DNA of 12,696 nucleotides from Methylomonas sp. (GTDB taxonomy: Bacteria > Pseudomonadota > Gammaproteobacteria > Methylococcales > Methylomonadaceae): assembly GCA_026988195.1 (NCBI GenBank), contig JALSLS010000319.1, positions 1 through 12,696 of the forward strand. Reading direction: 5' to 3'. The notes below the pieces were generated by a model. It worked only from the letters and a program-made list of their open reading frames with translations, did no database searches and was not told the origin of the DNA. Shown here piece after piece: positions 1 through 7,231 of this stretch. How positions within the stretch are numbered: the first letter of the stretch is position 1; every line of letters begins with the position of its first letter. A program made the translations under genes and the position numbers.

Positions 1-2
1 TA

Positions 3-74
3 AAAACAGGTGAAGGGCTTTCTAGTATAGAAGATTTTATAGTTGAAAAGGGGATGTTAGAAATCAACCTTTAA
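3..74 (+). CDS. possible 3' end of an upstream gene (partial)
   Basis: One plus-strand frame is open from the left edge to a TAA ending at 74 and gives a 23-residue tail that ends in EKGMLEINL. The other two plus frames hit stops within the first 30 bases. The tail is too short to assign to any family. It could be the C-terminus of a gene lying to the left of the window, or chance, since an open frame of this length is unremarkable. Confidence 0.25.
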   Translation, partial: KTGEGLSSIEDFIVEKGMLEINL

Positions 75-276
75 ATATTTTGGAAGCAGCAACAATATTT
101 TTATTGTTAAGTGTTTGAAAATACAAGCAGAGTATCTGTACTGCTAAACTAGGCAAAAAATCATTGCTAATGTGCGTGTAATAGCCATTTCCCCCCCCCG
201 TATTTACCCATTGAACTTGGTTTAATTTTTGGCTTTGTAGTTTCACCTTTAAATTGGGTGTTTCTTGCTCTAACAT
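64..276 (-). pseudogene. unassigned small ORF or gene remnant
   Basis: This is a 70-codon minus-strand ORF starting at ATG 276; the frame stays open about eight further codons upstream (reading LTWQHDLFD before the Met) and then meets a TAG. It contains a WVNTGGGNGYY stretch encoded across a run of nine G (C on the plus strand), then a hydrophobic segment. I do not recognise a family. No convincing ribosome binding site is visible and its end overlaps the plus-strand tail ending at 74. It may be the 3' remainder of a decayed gene, or not coding at all. Confidence 0.2.
191..199. repeat. C9 homopolymer tract
   Basis: Nine consecutive C lie in a strongly AT-rich stretch. Such tracts slip during replication and are also prone to sequencing error. 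Here the tract falls inside the unassigned minus-strand ORF, so a length change would shift that frame. Confidence 0.9.
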
Positions 277-412
277 ATCAAACAGATCGTGTTGCCAAGT
301 AAGCTATTTCCAATAGGACAGGCTCCTAGTGGTCTGTGCTCTTCTTCATTTATCGCTAGCAGTTTAGGCGAGTTCATAAAATATATTGTAAAGTAACTTT
401 TTAATATTTGTC

Positions 413-421
413 TGTGGATAA
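413..421 (-). promoter_or_regulatory. single consensus DnaA box
   Basis: TGTGGATAA on the plus strand is the exact complement of the consensus DnaA box TTATCCACA. It sits in the loop between the arms of an 8-bp inverted repeat (392-399 / 426-433). No cluster of further boxes and no dnaA, dnaN or gidA neighbour is seen, so this is not evidence of a replication origin. A chance match is quite possible in AT-rich DNA. Confidence 0.35.
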
Positions 422-566
422 TAAGAAGTTACTGCGCAACTCACTAATTTATTTATTCTTTTATATTTTTTAGGCTTCCTGCTTGATCATTTATGAGTGA
501 ATTTTTCTTTTTTAGCGTATCTGGCTAAGAATCTCTTTCACATTTATTAATTTTTTCAGAGGCTCT

Positions 567-734
567 CTATATTGCAAATAAATTTAACTGGGGGGTATTA
601 GGCAACCAGTATCCTGCTTCAAGCGACACTTGCACATCCATGTGCTTCGCGCCTCTTGAGATGGTTTGATCAGAAACAATAAATCTGCACAATCTGGGTG
701 GGTTATTTATTGCCAGTTGCCTTAGTCTCTGTAG
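567..734 (-). pseudogene. unassigned C-terminal gene remnant
   Basis: The minus strand is open for about 55 codons between a TGA (735-737) and a TAG (567-569), with no start near the beginning. The reading includes NNPPRLCRFIVSDQTISRG followed by VQVSLEAGYWLPNTPQ. Aromatic and proline residues are spread as in a real protein and the local base composition is richer in GC than the flanks, which suggests a relic of a coding sequence. I cannot name a family. Alternatives are a repeat element or chance. Confidence 0.25.
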
Positions 735-879
735 TCAGATATTCCTAATATTAGAGAAACACTTTATATGTCTATCCATTTGGGTGCCAATATAAAAGAA
801 AATTCTTCATAACCCATGGGGTAATTGTTATCCCTGCTCTGTTTACTTCCATTTTAATTAAATAAGAAATAAAAGGCCT

Positions 880-908
880 TTGGTGCTGTAGTTGTAAAAT
901 GGCATAAT
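880..908 (+). promoter_or_regulatory. putative sigma-70 promoter of the yrbG-lpt operon
   Basis: TTGGTG (880-885) and CATAAT (903-908) are separated by exactly 17 bp, a good match to -35 and -10 elements. Transcription would start near 915, leaving a leader of roughly 25 bases before the yrbG start at 939. This is the last plausible promoter ahead of six tightly packed genes, so it may serve all of them. Inferred from sequence only. Confidence 0.45.
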
Positions 909-938
909 AGGCAATTACATACATCACAAAGAATATTT

Positions 939-1916
939 ATGTTTCTCAATCTTGTTGCTTTAGTTGTTGGGTTGGTTGTCTTGGTTGTTGCTGCCGATAA
1001 ATTTATTACTGGTACTGTCACTATTGCAAAAAAATTTGGTGTTTCACCTTTATTAATTGGGCTAACCATTGTTGGCTTAGGAACATCAGCACCCGAAATT
1101 TTGGTTTCTGCAATTGCATCATGGCAAGGTAATGCTGGGTTGGCTGTGGGTAATGCCTTGGGGTCTAATATTGCTAATATAGGGCTGATTTTAGGCTTTA
1201 CAGCACTGGTTTCCCCTTTAGCTTTTAATTCAACTTTACTAAAGCGGGAGCTTCCCATTTTAATGGCGGTCAGTTTGATTTGCTATTTTATGGTGTTTGA
1301 TGGTCTGGGTGAGGTCGACGGTATTTTAATGTTGTTGATGCTCGTTACCTTTTTAGTCTGGTTGGTTCGCTCAGCTAAAAAAGATAGCCGAAAAATAGAG
1401 TTGAATGATGCACTGGAAGAAGGGGTCATTGCTGAAATTCCAGAAGATGTTTCTGAAGGTAAAGCGTGGTTGTTTTTTGTTCTAGGTCTTATAGGGTTAT
1501 TAGCCAGTTCTCGGTTATTGGTTTGGGCTGCTGTTAATATTGCGGTGTCGTTTGGTGTGAGTGATTTAGTGATTGGTTTGACAATTGTCGCTTTGGGCAC
1601 AAGTCTACCAGAGTTGGCAGCATCTATTACCAGCGTATTAAAGAAAGAAGATGACTTGGCAGTAGGGAATATTATTGGTTCTAATATGTATAACCTTTTG
1701 GCAGTTTATTCATTACCAGGACTTATTGCTCCTGGTCCTGTTGCAGAAAGTGTTGTCTCACGCGATTTTCCTGTTTTACTGGCTTTGACAGCTGTTTTAT
1801 TTATTTTAGGCTATGGTTTACGCAAGTCGGGTCACATTAATCGCCTAGAAGGGGCGGGGTTATTACTTGCTTATTTTGTTTATCAGTGGGTGGTCTATCA
1901 GAGTGCAATTGCTTAA
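939..1916 (+). CDS. yrbG: Ca2+/Na+ antiporter, YrbG family
   Basis: A 325-residue inner-membrane protein of the calcium/cation antiporter superfamily, the same length as E. coli YrbG. It shows the two-fold internal repeat of the family. The first alpha-repeat, GLTIVGLGTSAPE, is at residues 41-53, followed by GNALGSN at 71-77. The second, GLTIVALGTSLPE, is at 213-225, followed by GNIIGSN at 243-249. The glutamates at 53 and 225 are the expected ion ligands. A charged cytosolic loop (about 125-170) joins the two halves, and about ten hydrophobic segments can be traced. The family exchanges Ca2+ for Na+; the physiological role of YrbG is poorly known. It leads the Kdo/LPS cluster as in E. coli, and its TAA is 2 bp before the kdsD ATG. 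The start at 939 gives the normal N-terminus; upstream there is only a weak purine-rich site (AAAGAA near 928). Confidence 0.93.
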   Translation: MFLNLVALVVGLVVLVVAADKFITGTVTIAKKFGVSPLLIGLTIVGLGTSAPEILVSAIASWQGNAGLAVGNALGSNIANIGLILGFTALVSPLAFNSTLLKRELPILMAVSLICYFMVFDGLGEVDGILMLLMLVTFLVWLVRSAKKDSRKIELNDALEEGVIAEIPEDVSEGKAWLFFVLGLIGLLASSRLLVWAAVNIAVSFGVSDLVIGLTIVALGTSLPELAASITSVLKKEDDLAVGNIIGSNMYNLLAVYSLPGLIAPGPVAESVVSRDFPVLLALTAVLFILGYGLRKSGHINRLEGAGLLLAYFVYQWVVYQSAIA

Positions 1917-1918
1917 TC

Positions 1919-2899
1919 ATGAGTAATTTACATGATCAAAATTTAAAAAAATTAGCTTTAGCGGTTATTAAGACAGAAACAGAGGCTGTTGCTGCTTTAG
2001 CTAGTCGAATTGATGATGACTTTGTACAAGCTTGTCATTTAATGCTCAATTGTAAAGGTCGAGTTGTCGTCACTGGTATGGGTAAATCAGGACATATTGC
2101 TGGAAAAATTGCGGCTACTTTAGCCAGTACAGGAACGCCTGCTTTTTTTGTACATCCAGGTGAGGCGAGTCACGGTGATTTAGGGATGATTACTCAGCAA
2201 GATGTTGTACTGGCCTTGTCTAATTCAGGCGAGACGGGAGAAGTGCTGACTATTTTACCTATCATTAAACGTATAGATGTTCCCTTTATTGCGATGACTG
2301 GCAACCCTGCATCATCTTTGGCAACATTTGCTACCGTTCATTTAAATGTTTCGGTTAAGCAAGAGGCTTGTCCTTTAGGTTTGGCTCCTACTGCCAGCAC
2401 GACAGCAGCACTAGTGATGGGAGATGCTTTGGCTGTTTCTTTATTGGAAAGCAAAGGTTTTTCTAGGGATGATTTTGCATTATCACACCCAGGAGGAAGC
2501 TTAGGTAAGCGCTTGTTGCTCTTGGTAAGTGATATTATGCATTTGGGAGCTGAAGTTCCAGCTGTTATAGAAACTGCATTAGTGTCTGATGCCTTATTAG
2601 AGATGACAGAAAAAAAATTAGGCATGACTGCGATTGTTGATCAGGAAAATAAAGTGATTGGCGTTTTTACTGATGGTGATTTAAGGCGCATGTTGTCTAA
2701 TAGTTCAGATGTGCAACATACACAAATATCAACAGTGATGACACCGTCTTGTACGGTTATAAGCGCTGATATATTGGCCGCAGAAGCAATGAATATTATG
2801 CAAGAAAACAAGATTAACGCTTTATTAGTTGTTGATAAGCATAATAAGTTGGCTGGAGCGTTAAATATGCATGACTTGGTGCGTGCAGGAATAGTTTAA
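1919..2899 (+). CDS. kdsD: arabinose-5-phosphate isomerase (SIS + two CBS domains)
   Basis: Converts D-ribulose 5-phosphate to D-arabinose 5-phosphate, the first step towards Kdo, the sugar linking lipid A to the LPS core. The protein has 326 residues when started at ATG 1919, 2 bp after yrbG. The frame runs open upstream to a GTG at 1886 inside yrbG, but family members begin close to the chosen Met. The SIS domain covers about residues 30-190, with VVTGMGKSGHIAGKIAATL at 50-68. Residues matching the E. coli active-site set are K56, H85, E108 and H190 (in SHPGGSLGKRL), each offset by three from E. coli numbering. Two CBS domains fill about 205-326, starting at DIMH. Its position between yrbG and kdsC is the classical arrangement and supports KdsD rather than a capsule-specific KpsF. 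Confidence 0.95.
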   Translation: MSNLHDQNLKKLALAVIKTETEAVAALASRIDDDFVQACHLMLNCKGRVVVTGMGKSGHIAGKIAATLASTGTPAFFVHPGEASHGDLGMITQQDVVLALSNSGETGEVLTILPIIKRIDVPFIAMTGNPASSLATFATVHLNVSVKQEACPLGLAPTASTTAALVMGDALAVSLLESKGFSRDDFALSHPGGSLGKRLLLLVSDIMHLGAEVPAVIETALVSDALLEMTEKKLGMTAIVDQENKVIGVFTDGDLRRMLSNSSDVQHTQISTVMTPSCTVISADILAAEAMNIMQENKINALLVVDKHNKLAGALNMHDLVRAGIV

Positions 2900-2919
2900 C
2901 TATCATTCAAAGGTGAAAA

Positions 2920-3444
2920 GTGGAACAAATAACCCAAAAAGCTAAGCAATTAAAATTACTCATTCTGGATGTTGATGGGGTGTTGACTGATGGGCGTTTA
3001 TTTTTTGACGCCAATGGGAATGAATATAAAAGTTTTCATGCGCGTGATGGACATGGAATTAAACTTTTACGCCAAACAGGGGTCGAGGTAGCAGTGATTT
3101 CTGGACGTAAATCACAGTCAGTTGCTTTGAGGATGAAAGCTTTAGGGGTTGAGTATGTTTATCAAGGGCATGAGAACAAGGTTGCTGCCTTTAATGAAAT
3201 AATACAGGCAATGGCTATTAAACCAGAGCAGGCAGCGCATATGGGGGATGATTTACTTGATTTACCGCTGATGGTGCGAGCTGGTTTGTCTATCGCTGTT
3301 AATGATGCAAATGAGTCTGTTAAAGAGTATGCTGACTGGTGTACCAAAACAGCTGGTGGGTTAGGCGCTGTAAGAGAAGTCTGTGATTTTGTTATGAAGG
3401 CTCAAGGTACTTTTGATAGTGTGTTAAAGAGTTATATGCAATGA
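2920..3444 (+). CDS. kdsC: 3-deoxy-D-manno-octulosonate 8-phosphate phosphatase
   Basis: Hydrolyses Kdo-8-phosphate to free Kdo and phosphate; a cytosolic, Mg2+-dependent HAD-superfamily enzyme of the C0 (capless) tetrameric type. At 174 residues it is close to the usual 170-190. The nucleophile motif LDVDGVLTDG has D17 and D19; motif II is ISGR with S61; the motif III lysine is K87 in GHENK; motif IV is GDDLLDLPLM with D110, D111 and D114. The start is GTG at 2920, supported by an AAAGGTG ribosome binding site at 2909-2915; no in-frame ATG gives a better N-terminus. It lies 20 bp after kdsD, and its TGA overlaps the lptC ATG by 4 bp (ATGA), which implies translational coupling. Confidence 0.95.
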   Translation: MEQITQKAKQLKLLILDVDGVLTDGRLFFDANGNEYKSFHARDGHGIKLLRQTGVEVAVISGRKSQSVALRMKALGVEYVYQGHENKVAAFNEIIQAMAIKPEQAAHMGDDLLDLPLMVRAGLSIAVNDANESVKEYADWCTKTAGGLGAVREVCDFVMKAQGTFDSVLKSYMQ

Positions 3445-4010
3445 CTTTTAGTCAGTATAAAATTTATTTTGTTTTAGCTTTTTTAATGCTAAGTTCTTGG
3501 TTTTTAGCCGATCTTTTTGAACCTAAAGCTGTTATTAAGGCAAAAGTAACAGACCATAGCCCTGATTATTTTAGCAATGGATATTATAAAAAAGAAATGG
3601 ATGTTGCTGGTTTACTCAAAAATGAATTACTGGCTGATAAAATGATCCACTATAGCGACGATGGCACGATCCATTTAGATAATCCAGTGATGACTTTATA
3701 TAATCCTGATGATATTCCTCCTTGGGTTATAAAGTCAGAGCGAGCTATTGTTGAGGCGGATAAGGACAATATGCAGCTAATGGGAAAAGTATCTGTGAGT
3801 AGAGCTGGAACTAAAAGTATGAGACCTTTTCTGTTAAATACTTCAGAGTTGAAGGTCAAATTATCAACTAGTTATGCTCAAACAAATAAGTGGGCAGAGG
3901 TTATTGATGCTCAAAATAGAACGCAGGGTGTGGGTATGAAAATGACTTTTAAGGAACCCGTTAAAATAAAGTTTTTATCAAAGGTTAAAGGCCGGTATGT
4001 ATTTAATTAA
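3441..4010 (+). CDS. lptC: LPS export protein LptC
   Basis: Single-pass inner-membrane component of the LPS transport bridge, receiving LPS from LptB2FG and passing it to LptA. The 189-residue length matches the family (about 190). One transmembrane helix occupies about residues 8-23, with Tyr and Lys at the start, leaving a periplasmic beta-jellyroll domain (about 30-189) that includes GLLKNELLADKMIHYSDDGT and the conserved DNP near 'HLDNPVMTLY'. LptC sequences diverge strongly, so the call rests as much on the location between kdsC and lptA as on residues. The start overlaps kdsC by 4 bp; the end overlaps lptA by 14 bp. Confidence 0.92.
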   Translation: MTFSQYKIYFVLAFLMLSSWFLADLFEPKAVIKAKVTDHSPDYFSNGYYKKEMDVAGLLKNELLADKMIHYSDDGTIHLDNPVMTLYNPDDIPPWVIKSERAIVEADKDNMQLMGKVSVSRAGTKSMRPFLLNTSELKVKLSTSYAQTNKWAEVIDAQNRTQGVGMKMTFKEPVKIKFLSKVKGRYVFN

Positions 4011-4506
4011 GATTATTTTTTTCACTTTTTTAATCAGTGTAAGCCCGTGGTGTTTTGCGCTTGAAAGTGATTCAGAGCAGCCTGTTCATATTGACTCGAA
4101 TACTGCGAGCTATAATGATAAAACAGGAACAAGTATTTATACGGGGAATGTTGTTACGACTCAAGGGAGTTTGCGGATAAAATCAGATAAGTTGGTTGTT
4201 TATGTCAAAAACGGCACTATTGATAAGATGATTTTTACAGGTAAACCTGCTAAATTTAGGCAACTTCCAGGGAAAGGTAAAGAAGAGATTCGAGGGCAGG
4301 GCTTAACAGGAGAATACTACCCTGATAAAAGTAAGTTAATTTTGATTGAAGAGGCCGTGGTTTTTCAAGGAACAAGTCGTTCAGCGAGTCGCTTGATTGT
4401 TTATGATAGTAAAAATGCATTAATTCAGGCTGGAGAAAAAACTTCAGACTCTAAGCGTGTCCATTCAGTGTTTAAAGCGAACCCAAAGAAAAAGGCTACT
4501 GAATGA
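3997..4506 (+). CDS. lptA: periplasmic LPS-binding bridge protein LptA
   Basis: Forms the periplasmic bridge that carries LPS from LptC to LptD at the outer membrane. The protein has 169 residues. A signal peptide is visible: Lys5, hydrophobic core 6-16, and a likely cleavage after CFA at residue 21. The OstA-like beta-jellyroll follows, starting at PVHIDSNTASYNDKTGTSIY and continuing through GNVVTTQGSLRIKSDKLVVY, the typical repeated G-x-V pattern of LptA. The C-terminus is lysine-rich (NPKKKATE). The start lies inside lptC (14-bp overlap, different frame) and the TGA overlaps the lptB ATG by 4 bp, so lptC, lptA and lptB are probably translated in a coupled manner. Confidence 0.94.
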   Translation: MYLIKIIFFTFLISVSPWCFALESDSEQPVHIDSNTASYNDKTGTSIYTGNVVTTQGSLRIKSDKLVVYVKNGTIDKMIFTGKPAKFRQLPGKGKEEIRGQGLTGEYYPDKSKLILIEEAVVFQGTSRSASRLIVYDSKNALIQAGEKTSDSKRVHSVFKANPKKKATE

Positions 4507-5228
4507 CCCGACTCATTTCTAAAAACTTAGTCAAAAGCTATAATAAGCGTTGTGTGGTTGATGGGGTAACACTCCATGTTGATAGCGGTGAGGTTGTTGG
4601 TTTGCTTGGGCCCAATGGAGCCGGTAAAACAACTAGCTTTTATATGCTAGTGGGGTTGGTTAATGCGGATGAGGGGGAGATATTTCTAGATGATATGGAT
4701 ATCACCCATTTTCCTATGCATAGCCGCGCAAGGCTCGGGATCGGTTATTTAGCACAGGAACCTTCTGTTTTCCGTAAACTAACGGTGGCGGAGAACTTGC
4801 GAGCAGTGATACAAATTCGTGCTGATTTAACAAAAGGTCAGGCTGAACTATTAATTGAAGATTTATTAGAAGAGTTTAGTATTACTCATTTGCGAGATCA
4901 AGTCGCTTTAGGTTTGTCGGGTGGAGAACGGCGCAGAGTAGAGATAGCACGTGCCTTAGCAACGGATCCACAGTTTATTTTATTGGATGAGCCTTTTGCT
5001 GGAGTAGACCCTATTTCAGTGATTGATTTGCAGAAAATCATTGCGCATCTAAAGCAACGAGGCATTGGAGTATTAATAACTGAACATAAAGTGAGGGCAA
5101 CACTGGAAATATGTGACAGAGCATATATACTTAATGAAGGGAAAGTTATTGCTGAAGGCAGTACCGCAGATATTGTGGCAAATGAACAGGTCAGAAAGGT
5201 TTATTTGGGTGATAATTTTAGTTTATAA
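4503..5228 (+). CDS. lptB: LPS export ABC transporter ATPase LptB
   Basis: The cytosolic ATPase that powers LPS extraction by LptB2FG. At 241 residues it equals E. coli LptB. Walker A is GPNGAGKT at 36-43, the Q-loop glutamine Q85 sits in YLAQEPSVFRKL, the ABC signature LSGGERRR is at 138-145, Walker B ends in LLDEP at 160-164 with catalytic E163, and the switch histidine is H195. One oddity: the residues around the switch histidine read TEHKVRATL, where the LptB pattern I know is TDHNVRETL. The ATPase core is otherwise intact, so this probably tunes rather than abolishes activity. lptF and lptG are not in the window, as expected since they usually lie elsewhere. The gene is followed by a 185-bp gap holding a palindromic element. 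Confidence 0.95.
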   Translation: MTRLISKNLVKSYNKRCVVDGVTLHVDSGEVVGLLGPNGAGKTTSFYMLVGLVNADEGEIFLDDMDITHFPMHSRARLGIGYLAQEPSVFRKLTVAENLRAVIQIRADLTKGQAELLIEDLLEEFSITHLRDQVALGLSGGERRRVEIARALATDPQFILLDEPFAGVDPISVIDLQKIIAHLKQRGIGVLITEHKVRATLEICDRAYILNEGKVIAEGSTADIVANEQVRKVYLGDNFSL

Positions 5229-5237
5229 GTGACTTGG

Positions 5238-5359
5238 GAACGTGCATGAAATAACTTACCGATTTCTAACTTGTCTTTTTGCTCCAGATAGAATGATCTC
5301 ATTTCATCTGAAACAAAAATCCTACGTTATAATTTCGGGAAGTTATTTCATACACGTTC
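5238..5359. mobile_element. MITE-like palindromic element between lptB and rpoN
   Basis: Two 25-bp arms, 5238-5262 and 5335-5359, are inverted copies matching at 23 of 25 positions; both arms share ATGAAATAACTT. The 72-bp interior has no ORF but contains a smaller imperfect hairpin around CAGAT (5285-5289) and ATCTG (5306-5310). Size and symmetry suggest a non-autonomous inverted-repeat element. TTGG directly precedes the left arm (5234-5237) and lies one base after the right arm (5361-5364), a possible but weak target duplication. A TATAAT at 5328-5333 near the right arm could act as a -10 box towards rpoN, though no good -35 is seen. A structured RNA is the alternative; a simple terminator is unlikely because no T-run follows and the loop is long. 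Confidence 0.5.
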
Positions 5360-5413
5360 TTTGGAAAGGTCCCTTTGTGTATTTATGATAATAAAATTGG
5401 ATAGAATTATTTA

Positions 5414-6856
5414 ATGAAGCAATCGTTACAGCTACGCATCGGTCAAAGTTTAACTATGACGCCTCAATTGCAGCAGGCGATCAAGCTATTACAGCTATCA
5501 ACGTTGGATTTACAACAAGAGATTCAGCAAGCACTTGAATCAAATATGATGCTGGAGGTTGATGAAGAAATTGTAACGACTCAGGATAATGCTGAAACGA
5601 CTGGACAGAAAGAGAAAGTTCAAGAAGATATTGACAGCGAAGGCTCTCAAACAGATATGCCAGATGAATTACCTGTTGATTCGAGTTGGGATGACGTTTA
5701 TGAAAATACCCAGCCTACGCTTGCGGCACAAGAAATAAACGACTTTGAAGCACAGCGAAGTAAACCAGTCTCTTTACATGGGCATTTGTTAGAGCAGTTA
5801 GACTTACTTTCTATTTCTGAGACAGATAGAGCTATTGCTATAGCCATTATTGACTCTATTAATATGGATGGTTATATCAGTGAGTCAATTGAAAGTATAT
5901 ATCAAAGTTTACAATCCCAGTTAGAGGATGTAGAGCTGGATGAGGTTGAGGCTGTTTTACATAGGGTGCAAAATTTTGATCCTCTTGGTGTTGCGGCAAA
6001 AAATTTAGGTGATTGTTTATTGATTCAGTTAAAACAATTAGCTGATACAGTCCCTTATAAAGAAGAAGCGATAGAGCTAGTACGACGGCACCTTGATTTG
6101 CTGGCAACTCAAGATCAAGCAAAACTAATGCGTAAGCTTGGGTTAAGTGAATTTCAGTTGTCAGAAGTGATTGTGTTGATTCGCACACTAGATCCAAAAC
6201 CTGGGGCAAAAATTGAAACTGAGGATTCTGAATATATAGTCCCTGATGTTTTTGTTTCAAAGCGAAAAGGGGAGTGGTTTGTAGGGCTAAACCCTGATAT
6301 AGCACCAAAACTGCGAGTTAACGCTGCCTATTCGGGGATGATAAAAAGAGCTGATAATAGTAAAGAAAATACCAGCATGAAGGAGCATTTGCAGGAAGCC
6401 CGCTGGTTTATAAAAAGCTTACATAGTCGAAATGATACTTTGTTGCGAGTTGCTAAAAGTATTGTTGAAAAACAAACAGGTTTTCTTGAAAATGGGTCGA
6501 TTGCTATGAAACCCATGGTATTAAGGCATATTGCAGAAGAGTTGGAGTTGCATGAGTCAACAATCTCGCGGGTAACAACTCAGAAATATATGCATACACC
6601 TAATGGTATAGTAGAATTTAAATATTTTTTCTCCAGCCATGTCTCAACAGAGAGTGGGGGAGAGTGCTCTGCAACCGCTATTAGAGCAATTATAAAAGAA
6701 ATGGTTGGAAATGAAAATCTGGCAAAACCATTAAGTGATAGTAAAATGTCAGATGTTTTGAAAGAGAAAGGGATAAATGTAGCGAGGCGAACGGTTGCTA
6801 AGTATCGAGAAGCCATGTCTATTCCTTCATCAAGTCAAAGAAAACGTCTTTTATGA
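5414..6856 (+). CDS. rpoN: RNA polymerase sigma-54 factor
   Basis: Directs RNA polymerase to -24/-12 promoters that need enhancer-binding activators. The protein has 480 residues, typical for the family. Region I (about 1-50) is glutamine/leucine-rich, starting LQLRIGQSLTMTPQLQQAIK. An acidic, variable region II follows (about 50-110, with many D/E). The core-binding domain is about 115-300, a helix-turn-helix region near 365-390 contains HESTISRVTTQKYMHTPNG, and the diagnostic RpoN box ARRTVAKYRE lies at 457-466, 14 residues from the end, which is slightly longer than in many homologues. No strong Shine-Dalgarno is seen before ATG 5414. The location after lptB and before hpf is standard. Separation from lptB by the palindromic element suggests it may have its own promoter. 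Confidence 0.96.
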   Translation: MKQSLQLRIGQSLTMTPQLQQAIKLLQLSTLDLQQEIQQALESNMMLEVDEEIVTTQDNAETTGQKEKVQEDIDSEGSQTDMPDELPVDSSWDDVYENTQPTLAAQEINDFEAQRSKPVSLHGHLLEQLDLLSISETDRAIAIAIIDSINMDGYISESIESIYQSLQSQLEDVELDEVEAVLHRVQNFDPLGVAAKNLGDCLLIQLKQLADTVPYKEEAIELVRRHLDLLATQDQAKLMRKLGLSEFQLSEVIVLIRTLDPKPGAKIETEDSEYIVPDVFVSKRKGEWFVGLNPDIAPKLRVNAAYSGMIKRADNSKENTSMKEHLQEARWFIKSLHSRNDTLLRVAKSIVEKQTGFLENGSIAMKPMVLRHIAEELELHESTISRVTTQKYMHTPNGIVEFKYFFSSHVSTESGGECSATAIRAIIKEMVGNENLAKPLSDSKMSDVLKEKGINVARRTVAKYREAMSIPSSSQRKRLL

Positions 6857-6892
6857 CGATTGATAGAAAGTTTTTTAATAAGGAGTTATTCC

Positions 6893-7183
6893 ATGCAAGT
6901 AAGTGTAACGGGTCATCATGTAGATGTTACAGATTCATTAAGAACCCATGTAGAAGAAAAAATAAGTAAACTAAAGCGTCATTTTGATAATGTAACTGAT
7001 GTGCATGTTATTTTAACAGTAGAGAAGCTTGAGCAAAAAGCTGAAGCTACAGTGCAAATTAGTGGAGCAAAATTATTTGCTGTTGATACACAAGCTGATA
7101 TGTATCAAGCGATTGATGCTATGGTTGATAAGTTAGATCGTCAAATTATCAAACATAAAGAAAAGACAGGAAGTCATAGATAA
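6893..7183 (+). CDS. hpf: short ribosome hibernation-promoting factor
   Basis: Binds the 30S decoding region and promotes formation of inactive 100S ribosome dimers in starved cells. I chose ATG 6893, giving 96 residues and the canonical start MQVSVTGHHVDVTDSL; it is preceded by AAGGAG (6880-6885) at 7-base spacing. The frame extends upstream to 6860, but those residues are not family-like. Only the N-terminal S30AE domain is present, with the basic patch KISKLKRHF and C-terminal DKLDRQIIKHKEK, so this is the short gammaproteobacterial HPF rather than the long form with its own dimerisation domain. It lies 36 bp after rpoN and is followed at once by a hairpin terminator. Confidence 0.93.
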   Translation: MQVSVTGHHVDVTDSLRTHVEEKISKLKRHFDNVTDVHVILTVEKLEQKAEATVQISGAKLFAVDTQADMYQAIDAMVDKLDRQIIKHKEKTGSHR

Positions 7184-7190
7184 TTATTAA

Positions 7191-7222
7191 GGGCGAAAGA
7201 CTTGATCTTTCGCCCTTTTTTT
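7191..7222 (+). terminator. intrinsic terminator between hpf and rapZ
   Basis: A perfect 10-bp stem, GGGCGAAAGA (7191-7200) with TCTTTCGCCC (7206-7215), has a 5-base loop (CTTGA) and runs directly into seven T (7216-7222). This is a strong factor-independent terminator on the plus strand, 8 bp after the hpf stop and only 9 bases before the rapZ start. It implies that rapZ is expressed by read-through, by regulated antitermination, or from a promoter inside hpf. Confidence 0.88.
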
Positions 7223-7231
7223 GAAAAAAAT

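Larger units (their letters stand above)
277..879. other. gene-poor upstream region
   Basis: About 600 bp without a supportable gene. It is very AT-rich and broken by stops in all frames. It contains an 8-bp perfect inverted repeat (AGTAACTT 392-399 with AAGTTACT 426-433) enclosing a consensus DnaA box, and one minus-strand open stretch (567-734) that reads like a protein C-terminus. The general picture is of decayed sequence between an upstream gene and the yrbG cluster. Confidence 0.6.

Noticed and set aside
854..1258. 134-residue minus-strand ORF opposite the yrbG start
   Set aside because: It lies antisense to the well-supported yrbG, is rich in A, T, P and K as expected of a shadow frame, and resembles no family.
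1886..1918. Upstream GTG start for kdsD
   Set aside because: It would overlap yrbG by about 30 bp and add residues not typical of the family; ATG 1919 fits the normal N-terminus.
5238..5359. Simple intrinsic terminator after lptB
   Set aside because: The arms enclose 72 bases and no T-run follows the right arm.
5877..6308. 143-residue minus-strand ORF inside rpoN
   Set aside because: Antisense shadow of a fully canonical rpoN; the leucine/glutamine-rich translation follows from the rpoN codons.
6860..6892. Earlier start for hpf
   Set aside because: ATG 6893 has a strong AAGGAG site and the family N-terminus MQVSVTG; the extra residues are not conserved.
7202..7231. Earlier TTG start for rapZ
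   Set aside because: It would start within the terminator loop; ATG 7232 gives the canonical N-terminus.
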